64,000 nucleotides of DNA from Chlorobiota bacterium (GCA_013152085.1 JAADHC010000003.1:28539-92538), one strand, 5' to 3'. Positions 8,302 through 17,911 are shown, counted from the first letter of the stretch. Notes: a model not told the origin generated them from the letters alone. Numbers and translations: made by a program.

Positions 8302-9639
8302 ATGATTGTTTCAAATGAAAAGCTTAAAAAGATGAAATCTGGCAAAAAGATATTTTTTCTTTTCCTGTTTTCGGGATTCGCCGTTCAGGGAATGATGGCA
8401 CAAAATGCGGATACGCTTACCCTGCCGGCATGTTTGCGTCTGGCCGGTGAGAAGTATCCGCGGGCAGCCGAAAAACAGTTGTTACGTGACCGGATGGCTT
8501 TGGAAAATGAGAATCTGTTACGTTCCTTTTATCCCGAGTTAAATTTAAAAGCACAGGCAGTCTATTATTCGGACGTGGTTACCATTGATGCTCCGGCAGC
8601 CATTCCCGGGTTACAATTTCCCCAGCCTCCCAATGATCAGTATTCGGTTGCCCTGGATGTCCGGCAGTTGATTTATGACGGAGGCCTTACGAAAAGACGA
8701 AAACAATTGGAGACAGAGAAAACCGGCTTAGCACAACAGGATATTGAAGTGAAAATTTATTCTTTCAAGCAGCAGCTGTCAAATCTCTTTTTTTCCGCCC
8801 TTTTTCTGGATGATAATTATAAAATCCTGGATCAGAACCTGCACCAGCTTGAAACGACTCTTACCGAGGCAAAAACGGCACGTGATCATGGCGTGATCCT
8901 TGCCGGAGATATGGATGTCCTTCTGGCAGCGAAACTCGATATCCGGCAGAAAATGACAGCAAACCGTCACGACCGTGAAGCGGTTATCGGTGTACTGTCA
9001 TATTATCTTGATACGGTTTTTGCAAAGGATATTGTTCTGACCGTACCTCTGCCGGTAAGTGCATCTGCAGCTTTTTCCAGGCCCGAATTCCGGTTTTTTT
9101 CATTACAATCTTCTCTCCTGGATATCAATAAGCAATTACAGGATGCCATGAGGCGGCCCAGGGTATATGGTTTCGGACAGGTCGGTTATGGTCGTCCGGG
9201 CCTGAATCTGCTTAGTGAAAATTTTAATACCTATTATCTTTTTGGCGCCAGGCTTTCATGGAATATCTGGGACTGGAATCAATCCGGGAGGAAAAAGAAG
9301 ATCCTGACCCTGCGGCAGGAACAAATAAAAAAACAGGAAGATACGTTCCGGCAACAGGTAGAAGCATCACTGATCCGGATTAACGAGGAGATCAGGAAAC
9401 TGGACGAACTGATTGTCCTGGATGAAGAAAAGGTAAAATTACGAAAACAAATCACCGGGGAATTTGAACGGAAACTTGCCGGAGGAACCATTACACCCGC
9501 TGAATATGAACAGCAGCTTACGGCATTCCAAAATGCCAGGATTCAGTTAAACCTGCATCAGAAACAAAAACTTGAAAAACAAATAGATTATTTAGTCACC
9601 AACGGAAATTTAACGGATTATGAAAACAGTTATAAATAG
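8302..9639 (+). CDS. TolC-type outer-membrane efflux protein
   Basis: A 445-residue protein with a cleavable signal peptide (hydrophobic FFLFLFSGFAVQGMMAQ). The mature part has two internally similar halves with long amphipathic helices, as in the OEP/TolC family. It would form the outer-membrane exit duct for the ABC exporter encoded downstream. The ATG at 8332 (MKSGKK) is a better start than 8302 for a standard signal peptide. Its last 20 bases overlap the HlyD gene, so translation is probably coupled. Confidence 0.87.
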   Translation: MIVSNEKLKKMKSGKKIFFLFLFSGFAVQGMMAQNADTLTLPACLRLAGEKYPRAAEKQLLRDRMALENENLLRSFYPELNLKAQAVYYSDVVTIDAPAAIPGLQFPQPPNDQYSVALDVRQLIYDGGLTKRRKQLETEKTGLAQQDIEVKIYSFKQQLSNLFFSALFLDDNYKILDQNLHQLETTLTEAKTARDHGVILAGDMDVLLAAKLDIRQKMTANRHDREAVIGVLSYYLDTVFAKDIVLTVPLPVSASAAFSRPEFRFFSLQSSLLDINKQLQDAMRRPRVYGFGQVGYGRPGLNLLSENFNTYYLFGARLSWNIWDWNQSGRKKKILTLRQEQIKKQEDTFRQQVEASLIRINEEIRKLDELIVLDEEKVKLRKQITGEFERKLAGGTITPAEYEQQLTAFQNARIQLNLHQKQKLEKQIDYLVTNGNLTDYENSYK

Positions 9640-10522
9640 AGGTACTTTTCTTTTTCTTGTCATATGGTTTCCGGGCGTTTTTTTTGGTTGTTCGCACCGG
9701 AATGACCTGTCGGATGCCTATGGGAACTTTGAAGCAACGGATCGTATGATTTCATCGCAGGCTGCCGGAAAATTGTGGTGGTTTACGGCAGCGGAGGGAG
9801 ATAAACTTGCCATGGGAGATACGGTTGGCCTGGTCGACACGATAGCACTTTCCCTGAAAAAAGCTTCATTAACGGTAAACATGGAAAGGGTCCGGGCTAA
9901 CGCAGCCGGATTGACAGCAAAGAAAGAAGTTTTGTTACAGCAATTGCAGAATCTGAAGGTGGAACAAAACCGTGTGGCTGACCTGTTTGCCGGTAAAGCT
10001 GCCACACAGAAACAACTGGATGAGATCAACGGAAAAGTAAAAGTAACTGAACTTCAAATCAGGGAGATCAATGTTCAGCGTCAGTCAGTGCTAAAAGAAC
10101 TGGATGTGATCCGGGCCGAAATGGCAACCCTGGATGAGCAGATTGCAAAATGTTTCGTGGTTAATCCTGCAGCAGGAACCGTCCTGGAAAAGTATGCCGA
10201 AGACGGCGAAATCGTAATACCCGGAAAAACCCTGTATAAACTTGCCGACCTGACAACCATGTTTCTGCGTGTTTATGTTGACGAAACGATGCTCTCTGAT
10301 CTGAGGACTGGTGGCGCTGCGGAGGTGCTGATCGATAAGCCGCACGGGATGATGGATACCCTGGCCGGAAAAATCTCGTGGATCTCTGACGAAGCCGAAT
10401 TTACACCTAAAATTATCCAGACGCGCAAAGAACGCGTGAATCTGGTCTATGCGGTAAAAATCCGCGTTGAAAATGACGGCCGCCTGAAAATCGGAATGCC
10501 CGGAGAGGCAAATTTCAGATAA
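9620..10522 (+). CDS. HlyD/membrane-fusion family efflux adaptor lipoprotein
   Basis: A 300-residue periplasmic adaptor with a lipoprotein signal (Cys24 after PGVFFG). A biotinyl-lipoyl half-motif is near residues 45-75. A helical hairpin of about 90 residues rich in Lys/Gln/Glu follows (MERVRANAAGLTAKKEVL onward), then a second lipoyl half with the AAGTVLEKYAEDGEIV segment and a beta-barrel domain to the end. It corresponds to YbhG in the E. coli ybhGFSR exporter. The gene overlaps TolC by 20 bases and is 12 bases before the first ATPase. Confidence 0.88.
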   Translation: MKTVINRGTFLFLVIWFPGVFFGCSHRNDLSDAYGNFEATDRMISSQAAGKLWWFTAAEGDKLAMGDTVGLVDTIALSLKKASLTVNMERVRANAAGLTAKKEVLLQQLQNLKVEQNRVADLFAGKAATQKQLDEINGKVKVTELQIREINVQRQSVLKELDVIRAEMATLDEQIAKCFVVNPAAGTVLEKYAEDGEIVIPGKTLYKLADLTTMFLRVYVDETMLSDLRTGGAAEVLIDKPHGMMDTLAGKISWISDEAEFTPKIIQTRKERVNLVYAVKIRVENDGRLKIGMPGEANFR

Positions 10523-10534
10523 TAAACAAAAATT

Positions 10535-11476
10535 ATGATCCATATCCGGAAAGTTTATAAATCATTTGGTGAGGTAAATGCCCTTTCAGAGGTATCCCTG
10601 GATATTCAAGACGGTGAACTGTTCGTTCTGATCGGCCCCGACGGTGCGGGAAAAACCACCCTGTTCAGAATGCTGGTAACACTCCTTGTGCCTGACTACG
10701 GATCCATTGAAGTGAATGGACTGGATGTGGTAGAGAATTTCAGGCAGCTAAGAACAAAAATGGGTTATATGCCGGGAACCTTTTCATTATATCCGGATCT
10801 GACGGTGGAAGAGAATCTTGAATTTTATGCCAGTATATTCGGGACGACCATTAGAAAAAATTATGACCTGATACGGGACATTTACAAACACATCGAACCT
10901 TTTAAAAAACGGCCTGCAGGCAAACTTTCGGGAGGGATGAAGCAGAAACTTGCACTTTCCTGTGCCCTGATACACCGTCCGGAGGTACTGGTGCTGGATG
11001 AACCTACAACAGGTGTGGATGCTGCCTCGCGGAAAGAGTTCTGGATAATGTTGAAGAAAATTCAGCAGGAAGGAATGACCATTATCGCTTCCACGGCATA
11101 TATGGATGAGGCCGTACGGGGGGACCGCAGCGGCTTCCTTCATCAGGGAAAACTGCTTATGGCAGATACACCCGGGAAAATCCGGGAAGAATATCCTTAT
11201 CCCATGTATTCCTGCCGGTCGGAAAACAACTATGCACTCCTGCAGGCCATCCGGGCCGAATCATCTACGGCAACAGCGTTGCTTTTCGGCAAAACCATCC
11301 ATTACAGCCCGGTTAAGGAGGATTTTCCCGTGGAGGAGCTGATGTCAGGGCTGGAAGCAACCGGGAAATATGGTAGGATTACCTGTGAAAAAACGAAACC
11401 TGAACTTGAGGATAGTTTTTCTTATCTCAGCAAAGGGATCGAAAGGTCAGAAACGCAAAGCGGGATGACAGAATGA
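10535..11476 (+). CDS. ABC exporter ATPase, N-terminal YbhF-like half with altered H-loop
   Basis: A 313-residue ATP-binding protein. It has Walker A GPDGAGKTT (34-42), signature LSGGMKQK (131-138) and Walker B VLVLDEP (151-157). The switch histidine expected after the D-loop is Ala188 (STAYMDEA). As I recall it, the N-terminal ATPase domain of E. coli YbhF has the same GPDGAGKTT and also a non-His residue (STSYLDEA), so this is probably a conserved degenerate ATP site. About 110 extra C-terminal residues follow the ATPase core. The stop overlaps the next ATPase start by four bases (ATGA type), which is consistent with a split YbhF. Confidence 0.88.
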   Translation: MIHIRKVYKSFGEVNALSEVSLDIQDGELFVLIGPDGAGKTTLFRMLVTLLVPDYGSIEVNGLDVVENFRQLRTKMGYMPGTFSLYPDLTVEENLEFYASIFGTTIRKNYDLIRDIYKHIEPFKKRPAGKLSGGMKQKLALSCALIHRPEVLVLDEPTTGVDAASRKEFWIMLKKIQQEGMTIIASTAYMDEAVRGDRSGFLHQGKLLMADTPGKIREEYPYPMYSCRSENNYALLQAIRAESSTATALLFGKTIHYSPVKEDFPVEELMSGLEATGKYGRITCEKTKPELEDSFSYLSKGIERSETQSGMTE

Positions 11477-12261
11477 GCGTAGACAGACAAAACAGCGTCG
11501 CCGGGAGTGATCCCGTTGTGCAGGTCCGGAACCTTACCAAACGGTTCGGACATTTTACCGCAGTGAACAACCTTTCTTTTGAAATAGCAAAGGGAGAAAT
11601 ATTCGGACTACTCGGGGCAAACGGAGCGGGAAAAACCACGCTGATTAAAATGCTGTGCGGATTATCCAGGCCAACGGCAGGCATGGCAAACGTAGCCGGT
11701 TATAATCTTATCACCCAACCGGAAATGATAAAACGCCGGATTGGTTACATGAGTCAGAAATTTTCATTATATGAAGACCTGACCGTCCAGGAAAACATTC
11801 GTTTTTTTGGCGGCATCTACGGCCTCTCTAAACGTGAAGCCATTGATGCCGGTAATATAATGATCGGACGCCTGGGACTCGAAAAGATGAAAAACCGCCT
11901 GATCGGTTCGTTACCGCTGGGTTGGAAACAAAAAATCGCATTTTCCGTAGCCATCCTGCATCATCCCGGCCTGATCTTCCTCGATGAGCCAACCAGTGGT
12001 GTAGACCCTGTGACCCGCCGGCAGTTCTGGGAAATGATCCTCGAAACGGCAGGCCGGGGATACACGATTATTGTTACCACACACTATATGGACGAAGCCG
12101 AATATTGTAACAGGGTGGCTGTTATGGTTGAGGGAAATATTGCCGCACTGGACAGCCCGGAAAATCTTCAGCGGCATTATCATGTCGCGAATATGGAAGA
12201 TCTGTTCTGGAAACTGACCAGGGAAATAAACGGAAGTGTCACCAAAAGCATTCAGCCATGA
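11473..12261 (+). CDS. ABC exporter ATPase, C-terminal YbhF-like half
   Basis: A 262-residue ATPase with Walker A GANGAGKTT (48-56), Walker B LIFLDEP near residue 168 and an intact switch His204 (VTTHYMDEAEYC). The signature reads LPLGWKQK (147-154) in place of LSGGQ, a form seen in this exporter family. With the preceding ATPase it would make a heterodimer in which each site combines parts of both. It overlaps the upstream ATPase and the downstream permease by four bases on each side, so the genes are translationally coupled. Confidence 0.9.
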   Translation: MSVDRQNSVAGSDPVVQVRNLTKRFGHFTAVNNLSFEIAKGEIFGLLGANGAGKTTLIKMLCGLSRPTAGMANVAGYNLITQPEMIKRRIGYMSQKFSLYEDLTVQENIRFFGGIYGLSKREAIDAGNIMIGRLGLEKMKNRLIGSLPLGWKQKIAFSVAILHHPGLIFLDEPTSGVDPVTRRQFWEMILETAGRGYTIIVTTHYMDEAEYCNRVAVMVEGNIAALDSPENLQRHYHVANMEDLFWKLTREINGSVTKSIQP

Positions 12262-13364
12262 GGCGGTTTCTGGCATTTGCTAAAAAAGAATTCAGGCATA
12301 TCATGAGGGATCCCAGGACCCTCCTGATTCTGTTTGGCATACCGGTAATCCAGATCATTATTTTTGGTTATGTGGTAACCAACGAGATCAAACATGTTCC
12401 CATCGTAATCATAGACCGCTCTCATGACGAGACCACCCGGTTGATAACCGACCGGATTTTGGCTTCCCCTTATTTTGAAACAGTGACAAATACAAATACC
12501 GGTAAAAATATTCATCAATGGTTTAAAAAAGGGAATGTGCGGCTTACTGTGGTTTTTGACAGGCAGTTCGGTAAGAAGCTGATAAAATCAGGGGTGGCAC
12601 AGGTACAGGTCATTGCCGACGGTTCGGACCCTAATGCGGCAAGACTGATGGTCGGTTATCTTTCAGGAATACTTGCCCAGGCACAACAGGAGATAAATAA
12701 ACAATACGGGATGGTAAATCCGGTAGGAATTGAATCACGCATGGAATTTAATCCGGAGTTAAAAGGTGCGTTTATGTTTGTTCCGGGTACGATTGCATTG
12801 ATCATGATGCTGATTTCGGCCATGATGACTTCGATTTCCATTGCCAGGGAGAAGGAAATGGGAACCATGGAAGCCATGCTGGTTTCCCCGCTTCATCCTT
12901 TGCAGATCGTACTGGGGAAGGTGGTCCCTTATGTAGCTATAGCATTCCTCGATGCTGTGATCATCCTGGCCCTGGGCCAGGTGATCTTCGGTGTTCCTGT
13001 AAAGGGAAACCTGGTCCTGCTCCTGGGTGAAGTTATCCTCTATATTATTCTGTCGCTTTCCCTGGGTATCATGATTTCCACCATGAGCCCGACGCAAATG
13101 GTTGCCATGTTTATCAGTCTGTTTGTCCTGATGATGCCGACAATATTGTTGTCGGGATTTATTTTCCCCATCGAAAATATGCCTGAAGCTTTGCAATGGC
13201 TGAGCCTGGTGATGCCGCCACGCTGGTTTATTATTATCATTAAGGCGATTATGCTCAAAGGTGCCGGGTTGATGTTTGTCTGGAAAGAAACCCTTGTCCT
13301 TATTGCGATGACATTTGCTTTTCTGTTGATCAGTATTAAAAGGTTTACCATACGGCTTGAATAA
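12258..13364 (+). CDS. ABC-2 type exporter permease (YbhS-like)
   Basis: A 368-residue ABC-2 membrane protein. One N-terminal transmembrane segment (about 22-42) is followed by a large periplasmic domain (about 45-170) and five C-terminal segments. The conserved ISIAREKEMGTMEAMLVSP motif begins after the second membrane span. It pairs with the next gene as the two membrane halves of the exporter, equivalent to YbhS and YbhR. The start overlaps the ATPase stop (ATGA). Substrate is unknown; homologous systems export drugs and other hydrophobic or cationic compounds. Confidence 0.9.
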   Translation: MRRFLAFAKKEFRHIMRDPRTLLILFGIPVIQIIIFGYVVTNEIKHVPIVIIDRSHDETTRLITDRILASPYFETVTNTNTGKNIHQWFKKGNVRLTVVFDRQFGKKLIKSGVAQVQVIADGSDPNAARLMVGYLSGILAQAQQEINKQYGMVNPVGIESRMEFNPELKGAFMFVPGTIALIMMLISAMMTSISIAREKEMGTMEAMLVSPLHPLQIVLGKVVPYVAIAFLDAVIILALGQVIFGVPVKGNLVLLLGEVILYIILSLSLGIMISTMSPTQMVAMFISLFVLMMPTILLSGFIFPIENMPEALQWLSLVMPPRWFIIIIKAIMLKGAGLMFVWKETLVLIAMTFAFLLISIKRFTIRLE

Positions 13365-13378
13365 AAAACACATTTGCA

Positions 13379-14497
13379 GTGCGCACGATCTTAATCATCA
13401 TAAGAAAAGAATTTAAGCAGATCTTCCGCAACCGGATGATGTTGCCCATTATTTTTATTGCCCCGATTGTAGAAATGCTGGTTCTGGTTTATGCCGCAAC
13501 CATGGAGGTAAAACATATCGACCTGTTGGTGGTGGATAGTGACCAGAGTGTTTATTCTCGTCAGTTGATCTCTAAACTTGCGGGATTAAAGATGTATCAT
13601 GTTTCGGTTATCCCTGTTGCCGGACGTGAAGCAGATGCACGGCTTTTAGGCAATAAGGCTGATGCCGTCTTGGAAATCCCCCCGAAATTCGAACAAAGTC
13701 TTGTCCGCGGATTGAATCCGGTATTACAATTAAGGCTGGATGCCGTAAATGGTATGGCTGCCGGGATCATCAACGGATATACCCGCCGTATTGTTATGGA
13801 TTTTCAGCGAAAATGGCAAATGAATTTTACCGCAACAGATACTCACGGGAAAATAATGCGGATTTCCGTTGTCCCCCGGTACTGGTATAATTCGGAATTG
13901 AACTATAAACATTATATGCTTCCCGGAATTCTGGTTATCCTGGTTACCATAATGGGGATGTTCCTCTCGGCAATAAACCTGGTCAGGGAAAAAGAAATCG
14001 GGACCATCGAGCAGATCAATGTTACACCCATACGCCGGTATCATTTTATTCCCGGAAAGCTGATCCCCTTCTGGATCATTGCCCTGGGGGAACTCGCTTT
14101 CGGGCTAACCATCGGCTGGATTCTGTTCCGGGTGCCGGTGCGGGGAAGCCTGTTGTTGCTTTTCGGGTTTACATCCGTCTACCTTTTGTCCGTCATGGGC
14201 ATCGGCCTGTTCCTTGCTACCATTGCACGTACACAACAGCAACTGATGTTTATGTTTTTTTTCTTTATGCTCACTTTTCTCCTGATGAGCGGATTGTTTA
14301 CACCGGTAGAGAGCATGCCTGCCTGGGCACAGATGGTAAACAGGATCAATCCATTTGCTTACTTTATGAGGGTAATCCGCATGATCTTACTGAAAGGCTC
14401 CGGTTTTCGCGATATTCTCCCGGAATTTACCTCCATAAGTGTCTATGCCGTAATTATGTTTTCTCTTGCTGTATGGCGATACAGGAAAACAACCTGA
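13379..14497 (+). CDS. ABC-2 type exporter permease (YbhR-like), GTG start
   Basis: A 372-residue protein with the same plan as its upstream partner: an N-terminal membrane span, a periplasmic domain of about 130 residues, then five spans. It has the NLVREKEIGTIEQINVTP motif and the C-terminal LMSGLFTPVESMPAW segment typical of ABC-2 permeases. The reading frame opens with GTG at 13379, 14 bases after the first permease. No in-frame ATG gives the full first transmembrane segment. It is the last gene of the operon. Confidence 0.88.
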   Translation: MRTILIIIRKEFKQIFRNRMMLPIIFIAPIVEMLVLVYAATMEVKHIDLLVVDSDQSVYSRQLISKLAGLKMYHVSVIPVAGREADARLLGNKADAVLEIPPKFEQSLVRGLNPVLQLRLDAVNGMAAGIINGYTRRIVMDFQRKWQMNFTATDTHGKIMRISVVPRYWYNSELNYKHYMLPGILVILVTIMGMFLSAINLVREKEIGTIEQINVTPIRRYHFIPGKLIPFWIIALGELAFGLTIGWILFRVPVRGSLLLLFGFTSVYLLSVMGIGLFLATIARTQQQLMFMFFFFMLTFLLMSGLFTPVESMPAWAQMVNRINPFAYFMRVIRMILLKGSGFRDILPEFTSISVYAVIMFSLAVWRYRKTT

Positions 14498-14535
14498 TGT
14501 TTTCTTTATTATAATCAGCAAGCTTTGGAAATCAT

Positions 14536-14543
14536 TATCTTCG
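14536..14543 (+). promoter_or_regulatory. -7 promoter element of the PLP enzyme gene
   Basis: TATCTTCG is a common variant of TAnnTTTG and lies 27 bases before ATG 14571. It supports that start over an upstream ATG at 14466, which would lie inside the permease gene and upstream of this promoter. Confidence 0.5.
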
Positions 14544-14570
14544 TTGATGCAAACCATAATTCCATTGATC

Positions 14571-15779
14571 ATGGACTATAAAGATTTTAATCCTGCTGCA
14601 GCACTCCATAGTGCAATGAAACCGGGTGAGCTGGATGGGGTAAATCCTCCTGTATCAGACTCGGCTACTTTTAAATTTTCCACCGCTGATATTATGTCCG
14701 AGACTTTCGAGGGGAAGACCGAAGGATGTTTTTTGTACAGCCGCCACTGGAATCCTACCAACCACCGGCTGGCAGATGCCATTGCTGCTATGGAAGGGGC
14801 TGAGGCCGGCTGGGTAACCGCCTCAGGAATGGCAGCCATTACCACTACTATTTTACAATTGTGTTGCAGTGGCGATCATATTGTATCGAGCATGACCACC
14901 TATGGTGGGACTTTCGCTTTTTTCAGAAACTTTCTGCCAAAATTTAATATCGAAGTTACCTTTGTTGATATTACCGACCCGGAGGCGGTAAAAGATGCTG
15001 TCCGGGATAATACACGGCTTATCTATACCGAAACGGTGACCAATCCCCTGTTGCAGGTTTCGGATATTTCCTTACTGGCCGGTTTGGCACGGAAATATAA
15101 TCTCAAACTGGTAGTGGACAATACTTTTACACCGATGATTGTCTCCCCGCTGCTCCTGGGGGCGGATATTGTTGTTTATTCCATGACCAAGTTTATTAAT
15201 GGTAAAAATGACAGTATCTCAGGCGCTATCTGCGGACCCCGGGAGTTTATTGATTCACTGATCGATGTAAATAACGGCACGGCCATGCTGCTCGGACCGG
15301 TACTTGACCCCCTGCGGGCTTCAAGTATTCTAAAAAATATTTATTCTCTCCATATCAGGATGAAAAAGCATAGTGAAAATGCCTTGTTCCTGGCTGAGCA
15401 ACTGGACAAACACGGGTTGAAGGTAAGACACCCGGGACTGCCGGACCATCCCGGCCACGGGGTGATGAAGGAAATGATGCATACTCAGTTTGGGTTTGGC
15501 GGGTTACTCACCCTCGATGCAGGCGACACGGAAACCGCCGGCAAACTGATGTTGTCCTTACAGGAAAAAGATGTGGGATATCTCGCAGTGAGCCTGGGTT
15601 ATTTCAAAACCCTGTTCTCCAATTCAGGGACTTCCACATCCTCCGAAGTACCCATGGATGTTCAGAAAAAAATGGGATTGTCACCCGGATTGATCCGCTT
15701 TTCCATAGGTCTGGATCCGGACATCCGGGATACCTGGCAGCGTATGAAAGAAAGCCTGCAGGAAACCGGGATGATCTGA
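14571..15779 (+). CDS. Cys/Met metabolism PLP-dependent enzyme (gamma-lyase / O-acylhomoserine sulfhydrylase family)
   Basis: A 402-residue fold-type I PLP enzyme of the trans-sulfuration family. It has the cofactor contacts TASGMAAI and the VVDNTFTPMI motif with Asp183. The Schiff-base Lys is Lys207 in SMTKFINGKND, and the C-terminus carries SIGLDPDIRDTW. Family members cleave methionine or cystathionine or add sulfide to O-acetylhomoserine. Sequence alone does not decide which; the long TYGGTFAFF loop resembles lyases and sulfhydrylases alike. Start chosen at ATG 14571 because the promoter lies just upstream. Confidence 0.85.
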   Translation: MDYKDFNPAAALHSAMKPGELDGVNPPVSDSATFKFSTADIMSETFEGKTEGCFLYSRHWNPTNHRLADAIAAMEGAEAGWVTASGMAAITTTILQLCCSGDHIVSSMTTYGGTFAFFRNFLPKFNIEVTFVDITDPEAVKDAVRDNTRLIYTETVTNPLLQVSDISLLAGLARKYNLKLVVDNTFTPMIVSPLLLGADIVVYSMTKFINGKNDSISGAICGPREFIDSLIDVNNGTAMLLGPVLDPLRASSILKNIYSLHIRMKKHSENALFLAEQLDKHGLKVRHPGLPDHPGHGVMKEMMHTQFGFGGLLTLDAGDTETAGKLMLSLQEKDVGYLAVSLGYFKTLFSNSGTSTSSEVPMDVQKKMGLSPGLIRFSIGLDPDIRDTWQRMKESLQETGMI

Positions 15780-15961
15780 AGAACAAATGTCAGGGAGCGG
15801 TTGATAAATCAGTTGCGGATAAAATTTCCTGATAAACTTATATTATAGGTGTTGTAGAACAATTACGTTGATACTCACTTCCGTCCAATATATTTATTTT
15901 GAACAGCATATTGATATTTTTCCTGTCGGGAATACCTGTAACAGACGGAATGCAGGGTGAC

Positions 15962-15994
15962 TTGTATATGATTTCTCTTTTTTCTTTTACTTTG
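15962..15994 (+). promoter_or_regulatory. probable promoter of NapH-like gene
   Basis: TTG at 15962-15964 and TTACTTTG (15987-15994, 7 of 8 to the -7 consensus) are 22 bp apart, with 22 bases to the start codon. The 236-base gap upstream holds nothing else I can identify. Confidence 0.5.
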
Positions 15995-16016
15995 TGCTTT
16001 TCTTTATCGAAAGCTC

Positions 16017-17069
16017 ATGTACGGAATAAAAGATTTGTTTTCTGAAAAAGCGGCTACGGAATCTCCGGATGCCAGGCTCAGCCCGAAGATCAGGCTGGGC
16101 GTACAGTTATTTTTCCTTGTGATTACCCTCTTTACGGCCTGGCGTTTTATCCGTTTTATACGGTTTTTGCAGGAGGGCGGGCCGGCGGTATCCCGTCCGC
16201 CCGGGGTTGAGGCTTTCCTGCCTATAAGTTCCCTGATGAGCCTGAAATACTGGATTCTTTCAGGGGATTTCAATACGATTCATCCGGCCGGACTGGTTCT
16301 TTTTATGGCATTTGTGCTGATGGCGCTGGTGCTGAAAAGAACATTCTGTTCATGGGTATGTCCGGTTGGATTGCTGTCGGAATACCTGTGGAAAGGCGGC
16401 CGGGGCATTTTCAGCAAAAACCTGAAATTGCCACGCTGGCTCGACTATCCTCTCCGCAGCCTGAAATACCTGTTACTGCTCTTTTTTGCCTGGGGGATAC
16501 TCGTTGAGATGAATGTGATTGATCTGCGGAATTTTATTTACAGTCCGTATAACCGGGTGGCCGATATCAAGATGCTGCTCTTTTTTGCGCATATCTCTGC
16601 TTTTTCACTGGGCGTGATCATTGTGCTGGCTTTGTTATCGTTGGTTATTAAAAACTTCTGGTGCCGTTATTTATGCCCTTACGGAGCGTTAACGGGTTTC
16701 GTGGGTTTGTTCAGCCCGGTGAAGATCACACGAAATCCGGATACCTGTACCGATTGCAGGATGTGTACGGAGGCTTGTCCCGCAAATATAGAGGTACACA
16801 AAAAAATACGCGTTCGCAGTGACGAATGTACGGCCTGCCTGACCTGCACATCAGTTTGCCCCGAACCGGATACCCTTTCCCTGAATCTATATAAGCAAAG
16901 AAAACCGGTATCTGCAAGGTCGGTTGCTGTGCTGGTTATTCTGATATTCCTTTTATTCGTTGGAACTGCCCGGCTGACCGGACATTGGCAAAATAAAATC
17001 TCTGCAGACGAATACAGGTACCGCCTTGAACATATTGACGAACCGGTTTATCAACATACCGGAGAATAA
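16017..17069 (+). CDS. NapH/CcoG-like membrane polyferredoxin
   Basis: A 350-residue protein with about five transmembrane segments. It has two CxxxCPxG motifs (CSWVCPVG and CRYLCPYG), as in NapH and NosR-type quinol-oxidising iron-sulfur proteins. Two [4Fe-4S] ferredoxin motifs follow (CTDCRMCTEACP and CTACLTCTSVCP) and then a last transmembrane span and short tail. Such proteins pass electrons between the quinone pool and soluble or periplasmic partners. The partner is not evident locally: a TlpA-like thioredoxin is convergent and the HAO-type cytochrome is about 4 kb away. It is monocistronic. Confidence 0.85.
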   Translation: MYGIKDLFSEKAATESPDARLSPKIRLGVQLFFLVITLFTAWRFIRFIRFLQEGGPAVSRPPGVEAFLPISSLMSLKYWILSGDFNTIHPAGLVLFMAFVLMALVLKRTFCSWVCPVGLLSEYLWKGGRGIFSKNLKLPRWLDYPLRSLKYLLLLFFAWGILVEMNVIDLRNFIYSPYNRVADIKMLLFFAHISAFSLGVIIVLALLSLVIKNFWCRYLCPYGALTGFVGLFSPVKITRNPDTCTDCRMCTEACPANIEVHKKIRVRSDECTACLTCTSVCPEPDTLSLNLYKQRKPVSARSVAVLVILIFLLFVGTARLTGHWQNKISADEYRYRLEHIDEPVYQHTGE

Positions 17070-17265
17070 GGGAAACAGGGGTGCTGGGCGCTGGATTGAC
17101 AATTGGTTCCGGGTGCAGAAAAAAAGTGTGAAGTGTGAAAGGTGGCGTTTGAATTCGGTATAGGGTATTTCATAAATAGCTGCCAGCGGCAGCAAATTGC
17201 CGAAAATTAACAAATCCGTCAAGTTATTAACTGCAGCCGGATTTGTGCTCATTTTCGAGCATCCA

Positions 17266-17302
17266 CGAAAAACAACAAAAATCGAAGATTTTCTGTTTTT
17301 CG
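17266..17302. terminator. long AT-rich hairpin at the end of tlpA
   Basis: CGAAAAAC (17266-17273) pairs with GTTTTTCG (17295-17302) and an inner AAAATC with GATTTT around a GAA loop. It sits just past the tlpA stop, between convergent genes, and can serve both. Confidence 0.5.
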
Positions 17303-17305
17303 GGA

Positions 17306-17911
17306 CTAAGAACCGGAAACCAATTCATCCAGCATTTTCATGATCTTCCGTGCATTCCATTTGCTGGCACCTTTATGTGTCAGGGCAATACCGCCATCCC
17401 TGTCAATAATGAAGGTAGTGGGAATGGTCCGGCTGACAAACTGTGAAGGCGTTTCGTAGGCCTGAAAATAAACCGGGAATGTATATCCCTTTTCGTTCAG
17501 AAATTTACTGACTGTCTGCGGGTCTTCCTGTGTAACCAGGACAAAATGAATTTTTTCTTTATAGTCATTATACAATTTCTGTATTCCGGGCATCTCGGCG
17601 CGGCAGGGAGGGCACCAGGTAGCCCAGAAGTTCAGAAAAATGACCTCCCCCTGAAAACGGCTCAGGTAAACGGGATTCCCGTCCTCATCCTTTAGCGGCC
17701 AGCGATAATCCTCTGCGGAGAGCATAACCCGTTCGGAAGGTACTATGCTGATCGGGGCATGCAGGAACGTACGGATAAATACCGGCGCTACCTTTTTGCG
17801 GGTGCCGGGAATGAGCAGCAAAAGGATCAGCAGGTAGAAAATAAGATCAAATACAATGGAAAGCGTTTTCCGCTTTTTGAAGTAGTTCCTGATACGTTCC
17901 TGTAGCTTCAT
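17306..17911 (-). CDS. TlpA-like membrane-anchored thiol-disulfide oxidoreductase
   Basis: A 201-residue thioredoxin-fold protein. A signal anchor (YLLILLLLIPG) near residues 22-32 holds it in the membrane with the catalytic domain outside. The active site is WATWCPPCR, and IPTTFIIDRDG gives the cis-proline loop. The ATG at 17911 is preferred over one at 18064 because the extra 51 residues are encoded by repeat DNA and a perfect -7 box lies between the two. Likely role is reduction of periplasmic disulfides, such as in cytochrome c maturation. Confidence 0.88.
   Translation of the reverse strand: MKLQERIRNYFKKRKTLSIVFDLIFYLLILLLLIPGTRKKVAPVFIRTFLHAPISIVPSERVMLSAEDYRWPLKDEDGNPVYLSRFQGEVIFLNFWATWCPPCRAEMPGIQKLYNDYKEKIHFVLVTQEDPQTVSKFLNEKGYTFPVYFQAYETPSQFVSRTIPTTFIIDRDGGIALTHKGASKWNARKIMKMLDELVSGS

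Noticed and set aside
14466..14570. Upstream extension of the PLP enzyme to ATG 14466
   Set aside because: It overlaps the permease gene and lies upstream of the -7 element at 14536; residues 1-35 match nothing in the family.
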